DNA of 64,000 bases from Synergistaceae bacterium (GCA_017540085.1 JAFYBQ010000037.1:62001-126000), one strand, 5' to 3'; positions 33,941 to 43,331 are shown, counted from the stretch's first letter. Numbers and translations: made by a program. The notes: generated by a model from the letters alone, not told the origin.

Positions 33941-35236
33941 ATGAGCAGGAGATTACACATCATGAAAAGTTTTGACGATCTCGAAAAATTATTGTACCAG
34001 CATTCCGACAACAGAATCATTCCCGGCCTCGAAAGAATTTCACGCCTACTTTCACGCATGGACAATCCGCAAGACTCCTTCAGGTCAGTCCACATTGTCG
34101 GCACAAACGGCAAAGGCTCAACAGGCGCGTTTATCTCGTCAGTCCTAAGCGCGTCAGGCTATAAGACGGGATTCTATTCGAGTCCTCATCTTTCGAGTCC
34201 CGGCGAAAGATTCATGATTGACGGTCAAGAACTGCCCGCAGATTCGTGGATTGAGGCCGTAAATTTCGCTGTGAGTCATATTTTGCCCGATGAAGATTTG
34301 CCGTCATACTTCGAGCTTCTTACGGCGGGGGCGTTTGAGCTTGCGAGGGAGTCAGGAATCGAGGCCGGAGTCGTTGAGGCGGGACTCGGCGGAAAACTCG
34401 ACGCGACTAACACAATGAATAATACAGCCTGCACGGTGATTGCGTCAGTCTCAGTTGACCACACCGAATATTTAGGGCCGACTCTTGAGGGAATCGCCGG
34501 GGAAAAATTCGCGGTCGTCCGGGAAAATGTACCCGCTGTGTTTTCGGGAGTCGATGAGTCATTAGCTGATATGTTTACGGATACTTGCCGGGAGAAAGGA
34601 GCATTGCCCTTCATCGTAAGCAGGCAGGCCAGAGTCGAAAATGTCAGAGTTACGGCAGAGGGAAATACTTTCGACTTTCACGCGCCAAAATTGGAGCTGA
34701 GGAATTTACGCACGGGGCTAATCGGCGGCTATCAGGTGAAAAACGCGGCTCTTGCGCTGTCGGCAATATCATTCCTGCGGGACTCATTCCCGAAAATCAC
34801 GGAGGACTCAATACGTGCGGGAATGCTCAAAGCCAAATGGCCGGGGCGGCTCGAAATCGTCAGCAGGAATCCTCTAATCATTCTTGACGGGGGGCATAAT
34901 CTCGACGGCGTGAAGAATTTGTGTCGGGCTGTCCGGGAATTATGGCCTGAGAGACATTTTGCGGTAGTTTACGCGGCCATGAGGGACAAAAATTATGCCG
35001 GATGTCTTGAAGTGATTTGTGAGGAATTGAGGCCGGATTTGTACCTGTCGTGCGTTCCGGGAATGGCGAGGTCTGCGAGTCCTGAAGAGTTAGCGCGGGC
35101 GGCGGGTGAAAATATTGCGGGGACTTTCGCGAGTCCTTCTGAGGCCATAAGGAAAGCCATTGATGACGGTCAAGAGTCAATCCTAGTATGCGGGAGTCTC
35201 TATCTCATCGGAAAAGTGAGAAATGAAATCAGCTGA
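33941..35236 (+). CDS. folC: Folylpolyglutamate synthase / dihydrofolate synthase FolC
   Basis: 431 residues. Motifs: SVHIVGTNGKGSTGAFI (P-loop), SSPHLSSPGERFMIDG, VEAGLGGKLDATN, SVDHTEYLGPTLEGIAGEK and LDGGHNLDGVKNL. It adds glutamate to (dihydro)folate/pteroate. The frame opens upstream at 33797 inside the repeat; I choose ATG 33941, which has GAAGGGG six bases upstream. The start of a short open frame overlaps its 3' end. Confidence 0.92.
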   Translation: MSRRLHIMKSFDDLEKLLYQHSDNRIIPGLERISRLLSRMDNPQDSFRSVHIVGTNGKGSTGAFISSVLSASGYKTGFYSSPHLSSPGERFMIDGQELPADSWIEAVNFAVSHILPDEDLPSYFELLTAGAFELARESGIEAGVVEAGLGGKLDATNTMNNTACTVIASVSVDHTEYLGPTLEGIAGEKFAVVRENVPAVFSGVDESLADMFTDTCREKGALPFIVSRQARVENVRVTAEGNTFDFHAPKLELRNLRTGLIGGYQVKNAALALSAISFLRDSFPKITEDSIRAGMLKAKWPGRLEIVSRNPLIILDGGHNLDGVKNLCRAVRELWPERHFAVVYAAMRDKNYAGCLEVICEELRPDLYLSCVPGMARSASPEELARAAGENIAGTFASPSEAIRKAIDDGQESILVCGSLYLIGKVRNEIS

Positions 35237-35343
35237 GACAGCCAGCAGACATTATGATGTGCTTTCTTCACTGCCTTACATGAAGGAATACAGGCACAAA
35301 ATCTTTCAGCGCAAAAAGGAAACAGGCAGCTTCTTTCACTAAG
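35224..35343 (+). CDS. Possible 39-residue small protein
   Basis: ATG 35224 overlaps the last 13 bases of folC in another frame and gives a charged 39-residue peptide (MKSAETASRHYDVLSSLPYM onward, ending SFFH). There is no recognised family and no clear ribosome site beyond possible coupling to folC termination. It could be a real small gene, a decayed fragment or chance. The minus-strand terminator starts 18 bases later. Confidence 0.25.
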
Positions 35344-35360
35344 TCGGCCTAACACAAAAA

Positions 35361-35390
35361 ATGCCCCCCGGAATTTTCCTCCGAGGGCAT
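35361..35390 (-). terminator. Terminator of the DUF4160-DUF2442 unit
   Basis: ATGCCC...GGGCAT with an internal CGGA/TCCG-type extension; on the minus strand it is followed by six T. A nearly identical copy is found at 35870-35897. Confidence 0.75.
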
Positions 35391-35409
35391 AAATTTTTCC
35401 CCGCGCCTG

Positions 35410-35667
35410 TCATCCGTCAATTACCGTGCTGTTCATGTACAGGGTATCGGGGCTTATGTCCATGTCTCCCGGCCATATAACAGCACCGTATTCAGCCCTC
35501 GCAAGCATGAATACTTTTGCGAGATTCCTGTACATCGGCAGCTTCAGCAGGGATTCCGCGTTATAGAGCCTGCGCTCGCCGTTCCTGAACGTTACCACAA
35601 GGCTGTAATCCGGGCGGGCTTCAACTGATGAGACTCTCGGCAGCATTTCTTCTTCTCCGTGAATCAT
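35410..35667 (-). CDS. DUF2442 family protein
   Basis: 85 residues (MIHGEEEMLPRVSSVEARPD onward). It matches DUF2442: YSLVVTFRNGERRLYNAESL, then a short helix and GAVIWPGDMDISPDTLY, the typical tail (…W.dg.Dl.pd.LY). I choose ATG 35667, preceded by AGGGAGG, over an open frame extending to 35709. DUF2442 genes commonly pair with DUF4160 genes, as here, and the pair is often compared with toxin-antitoxin modules, without firm proof. Confidence 0.83.
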   Translation of the reverse strand: MIHGEEEMLPRVSSVEARPDYSLVVTFRNGERRLYNAESLLKLPMYRNLAKVFMLARAEYGAVIWPGDMDISPDTLYMNSTVIDG

Positions 35668-35677
35668 AACGGCCTCC

Positions 35678-35809
35678 CTAACGCAAAGGATCAATGAAGA
35701 CAGCCTCATACTCCGCGTAATAGGCGTGGAAATGCGGCATTTTGTGCCTGTCGTTATCCTTCCAGAACATGCGGATTATTATTCCGAAGAACAAGCTGAT
35801 TGTCGGCAT
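35678..35809 (-). CDS. Short DUF4160 family protein
   Basis: 43 residues starting MPTISLFFGIIIRMFWKDND, then KMPHFHAYYAEYEAVF. This is the N-terminal half of the DUF4160 signature (PTI..F.GI.IRM, HxPHFHA). Full members are about 80 residues and continue with a second strand-helix segment, but here a TAG follows FIDPLR. Either a naturally short form or a truncation. The stop TAG overlaps the DUF2442 ribosome site (TAGGGAGG), so the two are coupled. TATAAT lies on the minus strand upstream of the start (about 35847-35852). Confidence 0.75.
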   Translation of the reverse strand: MPTISLFFGIIIRMFWKDNDRHKMPHFHAYYAEYEAVFIDPLR

Positions 35810-35869
35810 GTCAGAAATTACCCCCCGTAAAATATTTTTGCCGCAATTATAATAATTTCCCGCAAAAAA

Positions 35870-35897
35870 ATGCCCCCGGAATTTTCCTCCGAGGGCA
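35870..35897 (-). terminator. Terminator after the BACON lipoprotein gene (downstream copy)
   Basis: ATGCCC...GGGCAT hairpin nearly identical to that at 35361-35390, with a T-run on the minus strand (A-run at 35863-35869 on plus). Placed between the lipoprotein gene stop side and the DUF4160 promoter; because the lipoprotein gene is also on the minus strand and starts at 38002, this copy lies just past its stop at 35912. Confidence 0.75.
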
Positions 35898-35911
35898 TAA
35901 ATTTTTCCCCG

Positions 35912-38002
35912 CTACCTGTTGCGCTGGCGAACCGTTATATCCACCTTGTCGCCCGTAACACTGTCCTTCACCGTGATTGTCGCCGAGCGCGACTTGTATG
36001 AGCTGCTGCTGTCATCGTACGGCTCAACCCACAGGAAGACCTCCTCCGGATCTGTCCCGGTGCCGGTGCCTGACTGCTGCTCCTCGCTTATCTGGCACCA
36101 TGTCTGATTGCTCGTTATCGTGTAGGCATTGTTGCAGAGCATCTTGAACATTCCCTCGCCGCCGTTTTTCCCCGCGCTGAACGCCCTTTGCCCGACAAAA
36201 ATCTGATTGGGTCGGCTCACATGGATTGTCTTGGGCGCGGTGATTTCCTTGTCGCAACGCGAAACCCACAGCGGACTTGATGAATCACCGTCGAACATTA
36301 CGCTGTCGAAGCCCTGCCGAGTCTTAACTTCCACACTAACGTCAAGAGTGCTGTGCTTCACGGCAAAATCCTTCTTCACGCGCCATATCCATTCGCTTGA
36401 AAGTTTCGTCTGCACCGTCGAGGACTGAACGTAGGTCGGGTTGTCGGTGAAATCAGCCGCCCATTCCGCTGAGTTTCCGCCGCTCTTGTTGTAGAGATAC
36501 CATTCTTTTGTCTCCCACGTCTGAGAATGCGAGTACGATACGCTGTTTGATGTCTCGTAAGACTGCGTAATCTCCCCGCCGATCTCGCCCGTAGGTGTCT
36601 CGCCGCTGAAACCCAGTTTTCCGCTGAGGGTATAGCTCGTTCCGAACGTCCCCGTGATTGTCGTTGTGATTCCGTCCGTAACGCTTCCGTTCCTGTTCAC
36701 GGTCTGGGGGGCATTGTCGCGCAGTATTACATTGCTCGTGCTGGCTCCGGGAACATAGGCTTTTATGCCGAACGTCCTCGTGTAGCCCCAGTTCGCATAC
36801 CATCTTTGATCGCTGTACGGCTGATACTGCTTGAAATTTTTGGGAGTGGTGTAGGCGTTTGACTTGAAGAGGTAATAGTCATCCCCATCGGAATAATTGT
36901 GCGCTGTGTAGACCGTGAAGGAAAATCCCGCGTCATAGTTTATGTCGATTCTATTGGGATATGTGTGGCCAAACTGAGTGTACATATACTCGTTGCTGTT
37001 TAGAGCCTCATCATAATGAGAAAAAGGATGAAGCGCGTTCGGATCTTCTCCGGGAGTAATCGCTTGAGCTTTATAAAGAGGCTGATATTTCTTCTGGAAA
37101 TATCCCGCGTCGCCGTCAAAATTCTGTGATGACATGTCGAGGAAATTCGCTGAACTGTCCGCCGCCGCCCTGAACTGATACATTGCCGCAACTGCCCCCG
37201 CGTCAAGCTCCGCCGCCCTCTTGTCGAGAAGAGCCGTCCACTTTATGAAGTTCACGTAACGCCGGGACTGGAACAGGTATTCCTGCCTCATGTCGGTATC
37301 GTCTGAGGCCGCCGAAACATTCACCGCGAAATCACCGCCGCTGCTCACGGAGGAAGACTCATCGCCGCTGGAAATAATGTCGGTTATCTGTGCAAGAAGA
37401 AGTGCTTTGCTTCCCTGCACCTCATACGCGAAATAGTGATCCGCCGAAACCCCGCGCCGTTTTGCGACCGCGTAAATTTCCGGGTACAGGCTATCGTCCT
37501 CCGACTCTGTCATTGGGTAAATAGGACTCTCGCCTAACGCCTCGTAAAGTTTGTTGATGTTCGCGGGTGTCGGGAAATACAGCGCAATGACATCGCCCGA
37601 CTCGTAATCCGCCGAGAGTTTCGCGCCGAGACTTGAGATTGATTCCGCCGCCGAAGCTGCCCCGGATTTTCTCACCGCTGAGGCACTTGAGAGTCCGCCG
37701 TCAAGATATATAGCGTCATCCGACAGTATCATGACAAAATGAATGTCCGGGCCTTTGAACGTTTCCGGGTCAATGCCTTCCGCGATGAGTTCCTGCTCAA
37801 GCTCTGAGACTACCTGCTCAAATTCCGCCGAGTCAAAAATTTCTGACATGTTCGGGAGCTGTGTTGTTGAGGTGTCGCCCTGCGAGGTGTTGCCGCCAAG
37901 CTGAACGAGTCCGCCGCTTGAGCCTCCGCACCCGCCCGCCATGACAGCGGTGAAAAGAAGAACGAGTGCGACAATTAACGCATAAAACTTTTTCGTGGTC
38001 AT
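35912..38002 (-). CDS. Large lipoprotein with possible pore-forming-toxin-like core and C-terminal BACON domain
   Basis: 696 residues. A lipoprotein signal (MTTKKFYALIVALVLLFTAV, then MAGGC with Cys25) precedes a roughly 270-residue N-terminal domain. Residues about 330-590 alternate Ser/Thr/Tyr in long beta stretches (TGEIGGEITQSYETSNSVSY, SHSQTWETKEWYLYN), reminiscent of leukocidin/aerolysin-type beta-barrel proteins; this is a weak resemblance. The last 90 residues look like a BACON domain (YTITSNQTWCQISEEQQ, RSATITVKDSVTGDKVDITV), common in carbohydrate-associated surface proteins. Monocistronic, with divergent mgtE upstream. A surface-exposed or secreted role is likely; function not established. 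Confidence 0.75.
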   Translation of the reverse strand: MTTKKFYALIVALVLLFTAVMAGGCGGSSGGLVQLGGNTSQGDTSTTQLPNMSEIFDSAEFEQVVSELEQELIAEGIDPETFKGPDIHFVMILSDDAIYLDGGLSSASAVRKSGAASAAESISSLGAKLSADYESGDVIALYFPTPANINKLYEALGESPIYPMTESEDDSLYPEIYAVAKRRGVSADHYFAYEVQGSKALLLAQITDIISSGDESSSVSSGGDFAVNVSAASDDTDMRQEYLFQSRRYVNFIKWTALLDKRAAELDAGAVAAMYQFRAAADSSANFLDMSSQNFDGDAGYFQKKYQPLYKAQAITPGEDPNALHPFSHYDEALNSNEYMYTQFGHTYPNRIDINYDAGFSFTVYTAHNYSDGDDYYLFKSNAYTTPKNFKQYQPYSDQRWYANWGYTRTFGIKAYVPGASTSNVILRDNAPQTVNRNGSVTDGITTTITGTFGTSYTLSGKLGFSGETPTGEIGGEITQSYETSNSVSYSHSQTWETKEWYLYNKSGGNSAEWAADFTDNPTYVQSSTVQTKLSSEWIWRVKKDFAVKHSTLDVSVEVKTRQGFDSVMFDGDSSSPLWVSRCDKEITAPKTIHVSRPNQIFVGQRAFSAGKNGGEGMFKMLCNNAYTITSNQTWCQISEEQQSGTGTGTDPEEVFLWVEPYDDSSSSYKSRSATITVKDSVTGDKVDITVRQRNR

Positions 38003-38133
38003 TGTGGAATGATTCCTTCTTTCTGTGAAAAGGTGTACGCGATTATACTTTATTTTTTTTTGAAAACAAACGCCCGCAATCCCGCCGCGTGATAAAATTC
38101 TTTGCTGATACTACACAGGAGGTGCAAGAATCC

Positions 38134-39486
38134 ATGCCCGAAATCACAGAGACACTCGAAAAAATAAAATCCCTCGCCGAAGCAAAGAACATACGCGAAC
38201 TCAGAGCCATAACAGAAGACATGAATGACGCAGACATAGCCGACACCCTCGAACAGTTAGAGCCTGAGTCACGCATTGTGCTTTTCCGGGCGTTAAGCAG
38301 GGACATGGCCGCGGAGGTTTTCGCGCACCTTATCCCCGACACAAAGGAAGCACTTGTATCACAGCTCACAGCCCCCGAATTAGGGCATATTGTCGATGAG
38401 TTATTCCTCGATGACGCGGCTGACCTAGTAGAGGAACTGCCCGCCGATGTCGTGAACCGAATACTCGCCAATGCAAGCCCCGAAACACGCCGGGGGATAA
38501 ATCAGCTATTGCAGTATCAGGAAGACTCAGCCGGAAGCATAATGACGACAGAATATATTTCCCTGCGCCCTGATATGAACGTTGAGGAGGCCTTCAGGCA
38601 CATTCGGGAAGTGGGAACGGACAAAGAGACTCTCTATACCTGCTACGTTACTGACCCGAAAGGAATACTAATCGGAGTCGTTACGGTGCGTACAATGCTG
38701 TTATCGCAATACGCTGACAAGATCGGCGACATTATGACCGACTCGAACCTAATCACCGTCAACACAAACGACGACCGCGAGAAAGTTACGGAGATATTCC
38801 AGAAATATGACTTTATGGCCGTACCTGTTGTTGACTCTCTGAATCACCTTGTCGGGATTGTAACGGTTGATGACGCTATGGAGGTCTTAGAGGAGGAAAG
38901 CACAGAGGACTTTCACAAGATGGCGGCCATGCTGCCGATGGATGAGCCGTATTTGTCGATGGGAATCTGGGAGCTTGCGAAAAAGCGCGTGATATGGCTG
39001 ATGGTGCTGATGATTTCGGCGACTCTCTCCGGGTCAATCCTGAATCACTATCAATCCGTATTCGCGGCTCTTCCTGCGCTGATTGCGTCAATCCCAATGC
39101 TAATGGATACGGGCGGTAATGCCGGGTCTCAGTCGTCAACGCTCGTGATTCGCGGGATTGCTGTCGGAGAATTGAAGCTCCGGGACGCATTCACTGTCCT
39201 GTTCAAGGAGATTCGAGTCAGTCTGATAGTGGGCGGGGGACTCGCGTTCGTCAATTTCTTCTACAAGTACGCGATGAGCGGGGATTGGCTTTTGTCGCTG
39301 ACGGTGGGAATAAGTCTTTTTGCGACGGTGATATTCGCTCAGACTGTCGGGGGAATGCTGCCGTTAATCGCAAAGGCACTCGGATTTGACCCTGCATTGA
39401 TGGCCGCGCCGATTGTTACGACGATTGTTGACGCGGGAAGCCTGACGATGTATTTTGCGGTTGCCAGCCACATTATGACCGTGTGA
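38134..39486 (+). CDS. mgtE: Magnesium transporter MgtE
   Basis: 450 residues: cytoplasmic N domain (about 1-130, with LFRALSRDMAAEVFAHLIPD), a CBS-domain pair (about 135-255, YTCYVTDPKGILIGVVTVRT and FMAVPVVDSLNHLVGIVTVD) and five membrane helices with the pore motif LMDTGGNAGSQSS. MgtE is a Mg2+-gated channel. ATG 38134 follows AGGAGGT at 10 bases. The 5' region shared with the divergent lipoprotein is only 131 bases, too short for an M-box riboswitch, and none is seen. Confidence 0.94.
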   Translation: MPEITETLEKIKSLAEAKNIRELRAITEDMNDADIADTLEQLEPESRIVLFRALSRDMAAEVFAHLIPDTKEALVSQLTAPELGHIVDELFLDDAADLVEELPADVVNRILANASPETRRGINQLLQYQEDSAGSIMTTEYISLRPDMNVEEAFRHIREVGTDKETLYTCYVTDPKGILIGVVTVRTMLLSQYADKIGDIMTDSNLITVNTNDDREKVTEIFQKYDFMAVPVVDSLNHLVGIVTVDDAMEVLEEESTEDFHKMAAMLPMDEPYLSMGIWELAKKRVIWLMVLMISATLSGSILNHYQSVFAALPALIASIPMLMDTGGNAGSQSSTLVIRGIAVGELKLRDAFTVLFKEIRVSLIVGGGLAFVNFFYKYAMSGDWLLSLTVGISLFATVIFAQTVGGMLPLIAKALGFDPALMAAPIVTTIVDAGSLTMYFAVASHIMTV

Positions 39487-39488
39487 AA

Positions 39489-39680
39489 ATAGCCCCCTCC
39501 GCGACCCCGTTGCCCCCTCCGTCCTTCGGACACCTCCCCCCTGCCAAGGGGGGATTTAGAGGGGTGATTTCTCCGCGACCCCTCCGCCTTTCAGGCACCT
39601 CCCCTTTCGCAGGGGAGGCAGGAGTCCCCGGCGAGTCTCTCGTCCGCCTTGCTAAGGGGGGATTTAGGGGGGTAAGATTT
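39489..39680 (+). repeat. GC-rich multi-hairpin repeat, copy C (two units)
   Basis: Two partial units in tandem. The first has CCTCCGTCCTTCGGACACC then CCCCCCTGCCAAGGGGGG-ATTTAGAGGGGTGA. The second has CCTCCGCCTTTCAGGCACC, CCTCCCCTTTCGCAGGGGAGG, CCCGGCGAGTCTCTCGTCC and TTGCTAAGGGGGGATTTAGG. It lies between the convergent ends of mgtE and the P-loop gene and could act as a terminator for both. Confidence 0.85.
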
Positions 39681-39684
39681 TCTC

Positions 39685-40248
39685 TCAGCTCATACAGCGG
39701 TCTAATATTATTTCCTTCACACGCGCAACCGTGTAATCAAGCCCGCCAGAAGTATCAAGCGTTACAGTCCGCGCCATCAGTCCCAGTTCATATAAACAGT
39801 CATCTATCTTTTCGCCGACTCTCGAATGAAAGTCAACTGCCCACGCTTTATTGTCGCTGAATGTCTTTGTCCGCTCGTGCATTTGTTCGGGAGTCGTCAG
39901 CAGCTTTATCCCCCATGCACGGTCGATTAATGGAGATGTACGCATTAACGCAGAAAGCCGCCGGAAACTTTTCGGGTTACGGACTGCCACATACGCCAAA
40001 TTTCCCGGGTGCCACGTCTCAGAAATCGACACGCCCGGAAGATTGGCGAAATTCATATCCCGCTCAAGCTCCATTTTCGTCAATTCAACCTCGAAAGCCT
40101 CATCGCGCTTATCCGGGATTCCCTTGTCCCTGTAGAATATTTCCTTGCCGATCTCGTAACCGCACCCCGTTATGATGTTGTCCCGCTCTAATGCGCGGAG
40201 AATGCTCGTTTTCCCGCTGGCGTGAGGCCCGCAGATGAACATGAACAT
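39685..40248 (-). CDS. Small P-loop NTPase, kinase-like
   Basis: 187 residues. An N-terminal P-loop, FICGPHASGKTSILRAL (GPHASGKT), is followed by features of deoxynucleoside- or adenylate-kinase-like folds (ISETWHPGNLAYVAVRNPKS, a possible LID region at TPEQMHERTKTF). A substrate cannot be named. Its ATG follows AGGAGG and begins immediately after the mfd stop, so it is co-transcribed with mfd. Convergent to mgtE. Confidence 0.72.
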   Translation of the reverse strand: MFMFICGPHASGKTSILRALERDNIITGCGYEIGKEIFYRDKGIPDKRDEAFEVELTKMELERDMNFANLPGVSISETWHPGNLAYVAVRNPKSFRRLSALMRTSPLIDRAWGIKLLTTPEQMHERTKTFSDNKAWAVDFHSRVGEKIDDCLYELGLMARTVTLDTSGGLDYTVARVKEIILDRCMS

Positions 40249-40251
40249 GAA

Positions 40252-43200
40252 TCAATCCTCCTGTGTGAATTTGATGTTGCGCCCTAATGACTTTAGATAT
40301 TTTCTCACACGTTCTTGGTGAGCAGGAATTTCACCGCCGGAATATTTTACTGTTACTGTACCTTTCCTCACGCTGACTTCCCGAATCCCGTAACGCCCCC
40401 CGAAATTCTTTGCCGCCGTCAAGCCCACAAGGTATTTCACCTCAGAAGGCACCGCCCCGAACCTGTCGGCCATCTCATCACATAATGCGTCAATCTCATC
40501 AAGACCAAGCGCGTTAATGAGTCTGCGGTAAAGCGTGATCCTCACATCGTCCTGCGGTATGTAGCTCTCAGGAATGAACCCGCCGCCGCGGTCGGAAATT
40601 ATTTCGGGCTTGGGTGATTCTGTCTTGCCCCTGAGCTTGTCTAGTTCACGTTCCAACATGCTGTAGAACAAACTGTAGCTGCTGATTCGCGTGTTGCCGT
40701 GCTGAATTGTCCCGCCTGCCTCGCCTCCCCCGCGTATGTCCAAATCCCGCCGGGCAATCTCGTAGCCTGAGCCTAATTCCGTCATTGTCGCAATCGCTTC
40801 GAGACGGTCTAACGTGTCCTGATTGAGAGTCGATTTCTCCGGGTAAAAGAAGTAAGCGAATGCCTTTTCCCCTCTTCTGCCGACTCTCCCGCGTAACTGG
40901 TACATTTGCGCGAGTCCAAGCTCTTCCGCGTTGTCGATGATGATGGTATTTGCTCGGCCTACGTCAAGCCCGCTTTCGATTATCGTTGTGGCTACGAGGA
41001 TGTCTATTTTGCCGTCGTAAAACTCAAGCATTGTTGACTCTAATTCTTTCTCGTTCATTTGGCCGTGAGCGAATTTTATTACAGCGTCCGGGAAAAACGC
41101 CCCTAACATTCGCATGTATTCCGGGATTCTCGCTATCTTCCCTGAGAGAAAGTACACCTGCCCCCCGCGGTTAAGCTCGAATGTTATTGCCCGGCGGATC
41201 GTTCCCGCGCTGAATTTCCCGGTGTATGTCGTAATCGGCAGGCGGTCTTCAGGAGGAGTCGACAGAACAGAAATACTACGCAGGCCGCGTAACGCCATCT
41301 CCAATGTACGCGGAATAGGAGTCGCAGAAAGACTCAGGACATCCGCCTTCCCGTAAGACATTTTCAGGGACTCCTTGTGCATTACGCCGAACCGATGTTC
41401 CTCATCAATAATCAGCAGTCCAAGCGCACGGAACTTCACGCCCTTCTGCAATAATTTATGTGTGCCGATGAGAATATCAATTTTCCCTTCTTCTGTTGAC
41501 TTGAGGACTTCACGCGCCTGTTTCGCCGTAATGAAACGCGACAAGAGTCCGACATTCACGGGGAAGCCCGACAATCTCGACTGAAACGCGGAGTAATGCT
41601 GCTGTGCAAGTATCGTAGTCGGCACAAGAACGCACACCTGAAACCCGGCCATGACTACGCGGAATGCCGCCCGCAATGCTACTTCAGTCTTCCCGAATCC
41701 GACATCACCGACAAGGAGTCTATCCATCGGAAAATTTGATGACAGGTCGGACATAATATCGTCAACCGCTTTGAGCTGGTCTGCTGTCTCGTTGAACGTG
41801 AACGCCCGCACAAAATCATCATATGCGCTGTCATTCGGGGCGTAGGGGGGACGGCGTTCAAGCTCGCGTTTCGCGAATATCTCCATCAGGATTTTTGCTT
41901 CCTTCTCGGCCTGCTCCTGCGTCTTCTGGAGTCGGTGCTTCCACGTTTTTCCCTTCAGCGTGTCAAGTTTCGCCGACTCTGACTCGTGCTCGTTGAGTCC
42001 CGTCAATTTCTCCGACTGCGTTACAGGTATCAATAGCCGCTGATCGTCAGCAAACTCAATCACGAGAACATCAAGAGGAACCCCGGAAGCGTCAATAGTC
42101 TCAATCCCCCGGAAGATTCCTGTCCCGTAATCCTCATGAATCACTAGCTGACCCGGCGACAATTTCCCGCCCTCGCTCCAATCATCGGGGGTATGCCGCT
42201 GAGTGAGTGAGACTCCCGCGTTAATGCCGGATAATTCGCGCTCAGATATGAAGGCTCTTTTTGCTGACTTGTCTGTGAACCCCGCCGACAATTTTCCCTC
42301 ATGTATCGTATACGGCAGTTTCTGAAACACCGGGTTGTCCGTGAATATCTCTATGCTGTAGCCGTTCGCCGACAGACTTTCGCAGAGAGTGAGAATCTTT
42401 TCGGGACTCCCCCTAAATGCCGGAAGTGAGTCGGTCATAAATTCAGCGTCAGATTTCACGGGGTCATTTGTGATTCTTACGACTGGGAATCTTGCGAGCT
42501 TTGCGAAAATGTCGGGCCATTCCTCCACAATGTAGCCTGCTTTCACCGAGTCGAAAACCTCGCGCCAAAGCCATATGAATGACTCGGCCTGTGATTCAGT
42601 TTTCGCGGGGTCATTGATGGCTATCATCGTGTCAGCTGGAATCATGTCAGCCGTAAAACTCCTTACAGCCTGCGTGATTCCGTGAAGGGTTATTTCGTCG
42701 AGGGACATTAATTCGGAGCTTGATTTCTGCGTGTCAGGGTGGAAGCCGCCAATCCGCTCTAATTCATCGTCTAGGAACTCAAACCGCAACGGCAGCGCGT
42801 ACGCCGGATCGTAGACATCAATAATATACCCTCTCTGCGCGAACTGTCCCGGCATCCATACGAGGCTTGAAGGGTTGTAGCCTGAAGAGATTAGCCAGTC
42901 TTTGAGGGACTCAGCGTCAAAGGGGAGTGATTTTGCGACCCGGTAATCCATCGCCCCGACAAGGCACGAGGCCATTAACGCGCCGGGGGAAGCCGAGATT
43001 ACGCCGTCTGACTCCGCCCATCTCCTGAGAATTTCTCCGCGCTCCAACAACAGCGGGCGAACGCTTCCGGGCTGAGGGGTAAGCGGCATTTCAGGCAGGA
43101 GGAAAATATTTGCGCCGGGGTGAAGAGTCCTGAAATCCTGCGCGAATGTTGCGGCCTGAGTCGAGTCGGGGAATATGGCGAGGGTGTGAGCTTTTGACGG

Positions 43201-43296
43201 GGTTAGCCAGGCTCTTGCGGAAATTCCTGCGCGTTCGAGGATTGTTTTGTTACGCAGGGAGGGAGTCAATGATTTTTTTGCGGGACGGGTTATCAC
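40252..43296 (-). CDS. mfd: Transcription-repair coupling factor Mfd
   Basis: 1014 residues, a little shorter than the usual 1100-1150. The UvrB-homology N-terminal module, the RNA polymerase-interaction/CarD-like domain (SPGQLVIHEDYGTGIFRGIE), the translocase with VGDVGFGKTEVALRAAF (Walker A), IIDEEHRFGVMHKE (DEEH box), SATPIPRTL, and the RGRVGRRGEKAFAYFFY motif VI, and the C-terminal TRCF domain are all present. It removes stalled RNA polymerase and recruits UvrA. The N-terminal domain probably accounts for the shorter length. Confidence 0.95.
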   Translation of the reverse strand: MITRPAKKSLTPSLRNKTILERAGISARAWLTPSKAHTLAIFPDSTQAATFAQDFRTLHPGANIFLLPEMPLTPQPGSVRPLLLERGEILRRWAESDGVISASPGALMASCLVGAMDYRVAKSLPFDAESLKDWLISSGYNPSSLVWMPGQFAQRGYIIDVYDPAYALPLRFEFLDDELERIGGFHPDTQKSSSELMSLDEITLHGITQAVRSFTADMIPADTMIAINDPAKTESQAESFIWLWREVFDSVKAGYIVEEWPDIFAKLARFPVVRITNDPVKSDAEFMTDSLPAFRGSPEKILTLCESLSANGYSIEIFTDNPVFQKLPYTIHEGKLSAGFTDKSAKRAFISERELSGINAGVSLTQRHTPDDWSEGGKLSPGQLVIHEDYGTGIFRGIETIDASGVPLDVLVIEFADDQRLLIPVTQSEKLTGLNEHESESAKLDTLKGKTWKHRLQKTQEQAEKEAKILMEIFAKRELERRPPYAPNDSAYDDFVRAFTFNETADQLKAVDDIMSDLSSNFPMDRLLVGDVGFGKTEVALRAAFRVVMAGFQVCVLVPTTILAQQHYSAFQSRLSGFPVNVGLLSRFITAKQAREVLKSTEEGKIDILIGTHKLLQKGVKFRALGLLIIDEEHRFGVMHKESLKMSYGKADVLSLSATPIPRTLEMALRGLRSISVLSTPPEDRLPITTYTGKFSAGTIRRAITFELNRGGQVYFLSGKIARIPEYMRMLGAFFPDAVIKFAHGQMNEKELESTMLEFYDGKIDILVATTIIESGLDVGRANTIIIDNAEELGLAQMYQLRGRVGRRGEKAFAYFFYPEKSTLNQDTLDRLEAIATMTELGSGYEIARRDLDIRGGGEAGGTIQHGNTRISSYSLFYSMLERELDKLRGKTESPKPEIISDRGGGFIPESYIPQDDVRITLYRRLINALGLDEIDALCDEMADRFGAVPSEVKYLVGLTAAKNFGGRYGIREVSVRKGTVTVKYSGGEIPAHQERVRKYLKSLGRNIKFTQED

Positions 43297-43331
43297 GTGA
43301 GTATTTCCCCTTTTTGCCGATTATATCACGG

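Noticed and set aside
38003-38133. M-box riboswitch before mgtE
   Set aside because: Only 131 bases and no matching paired elements visible.
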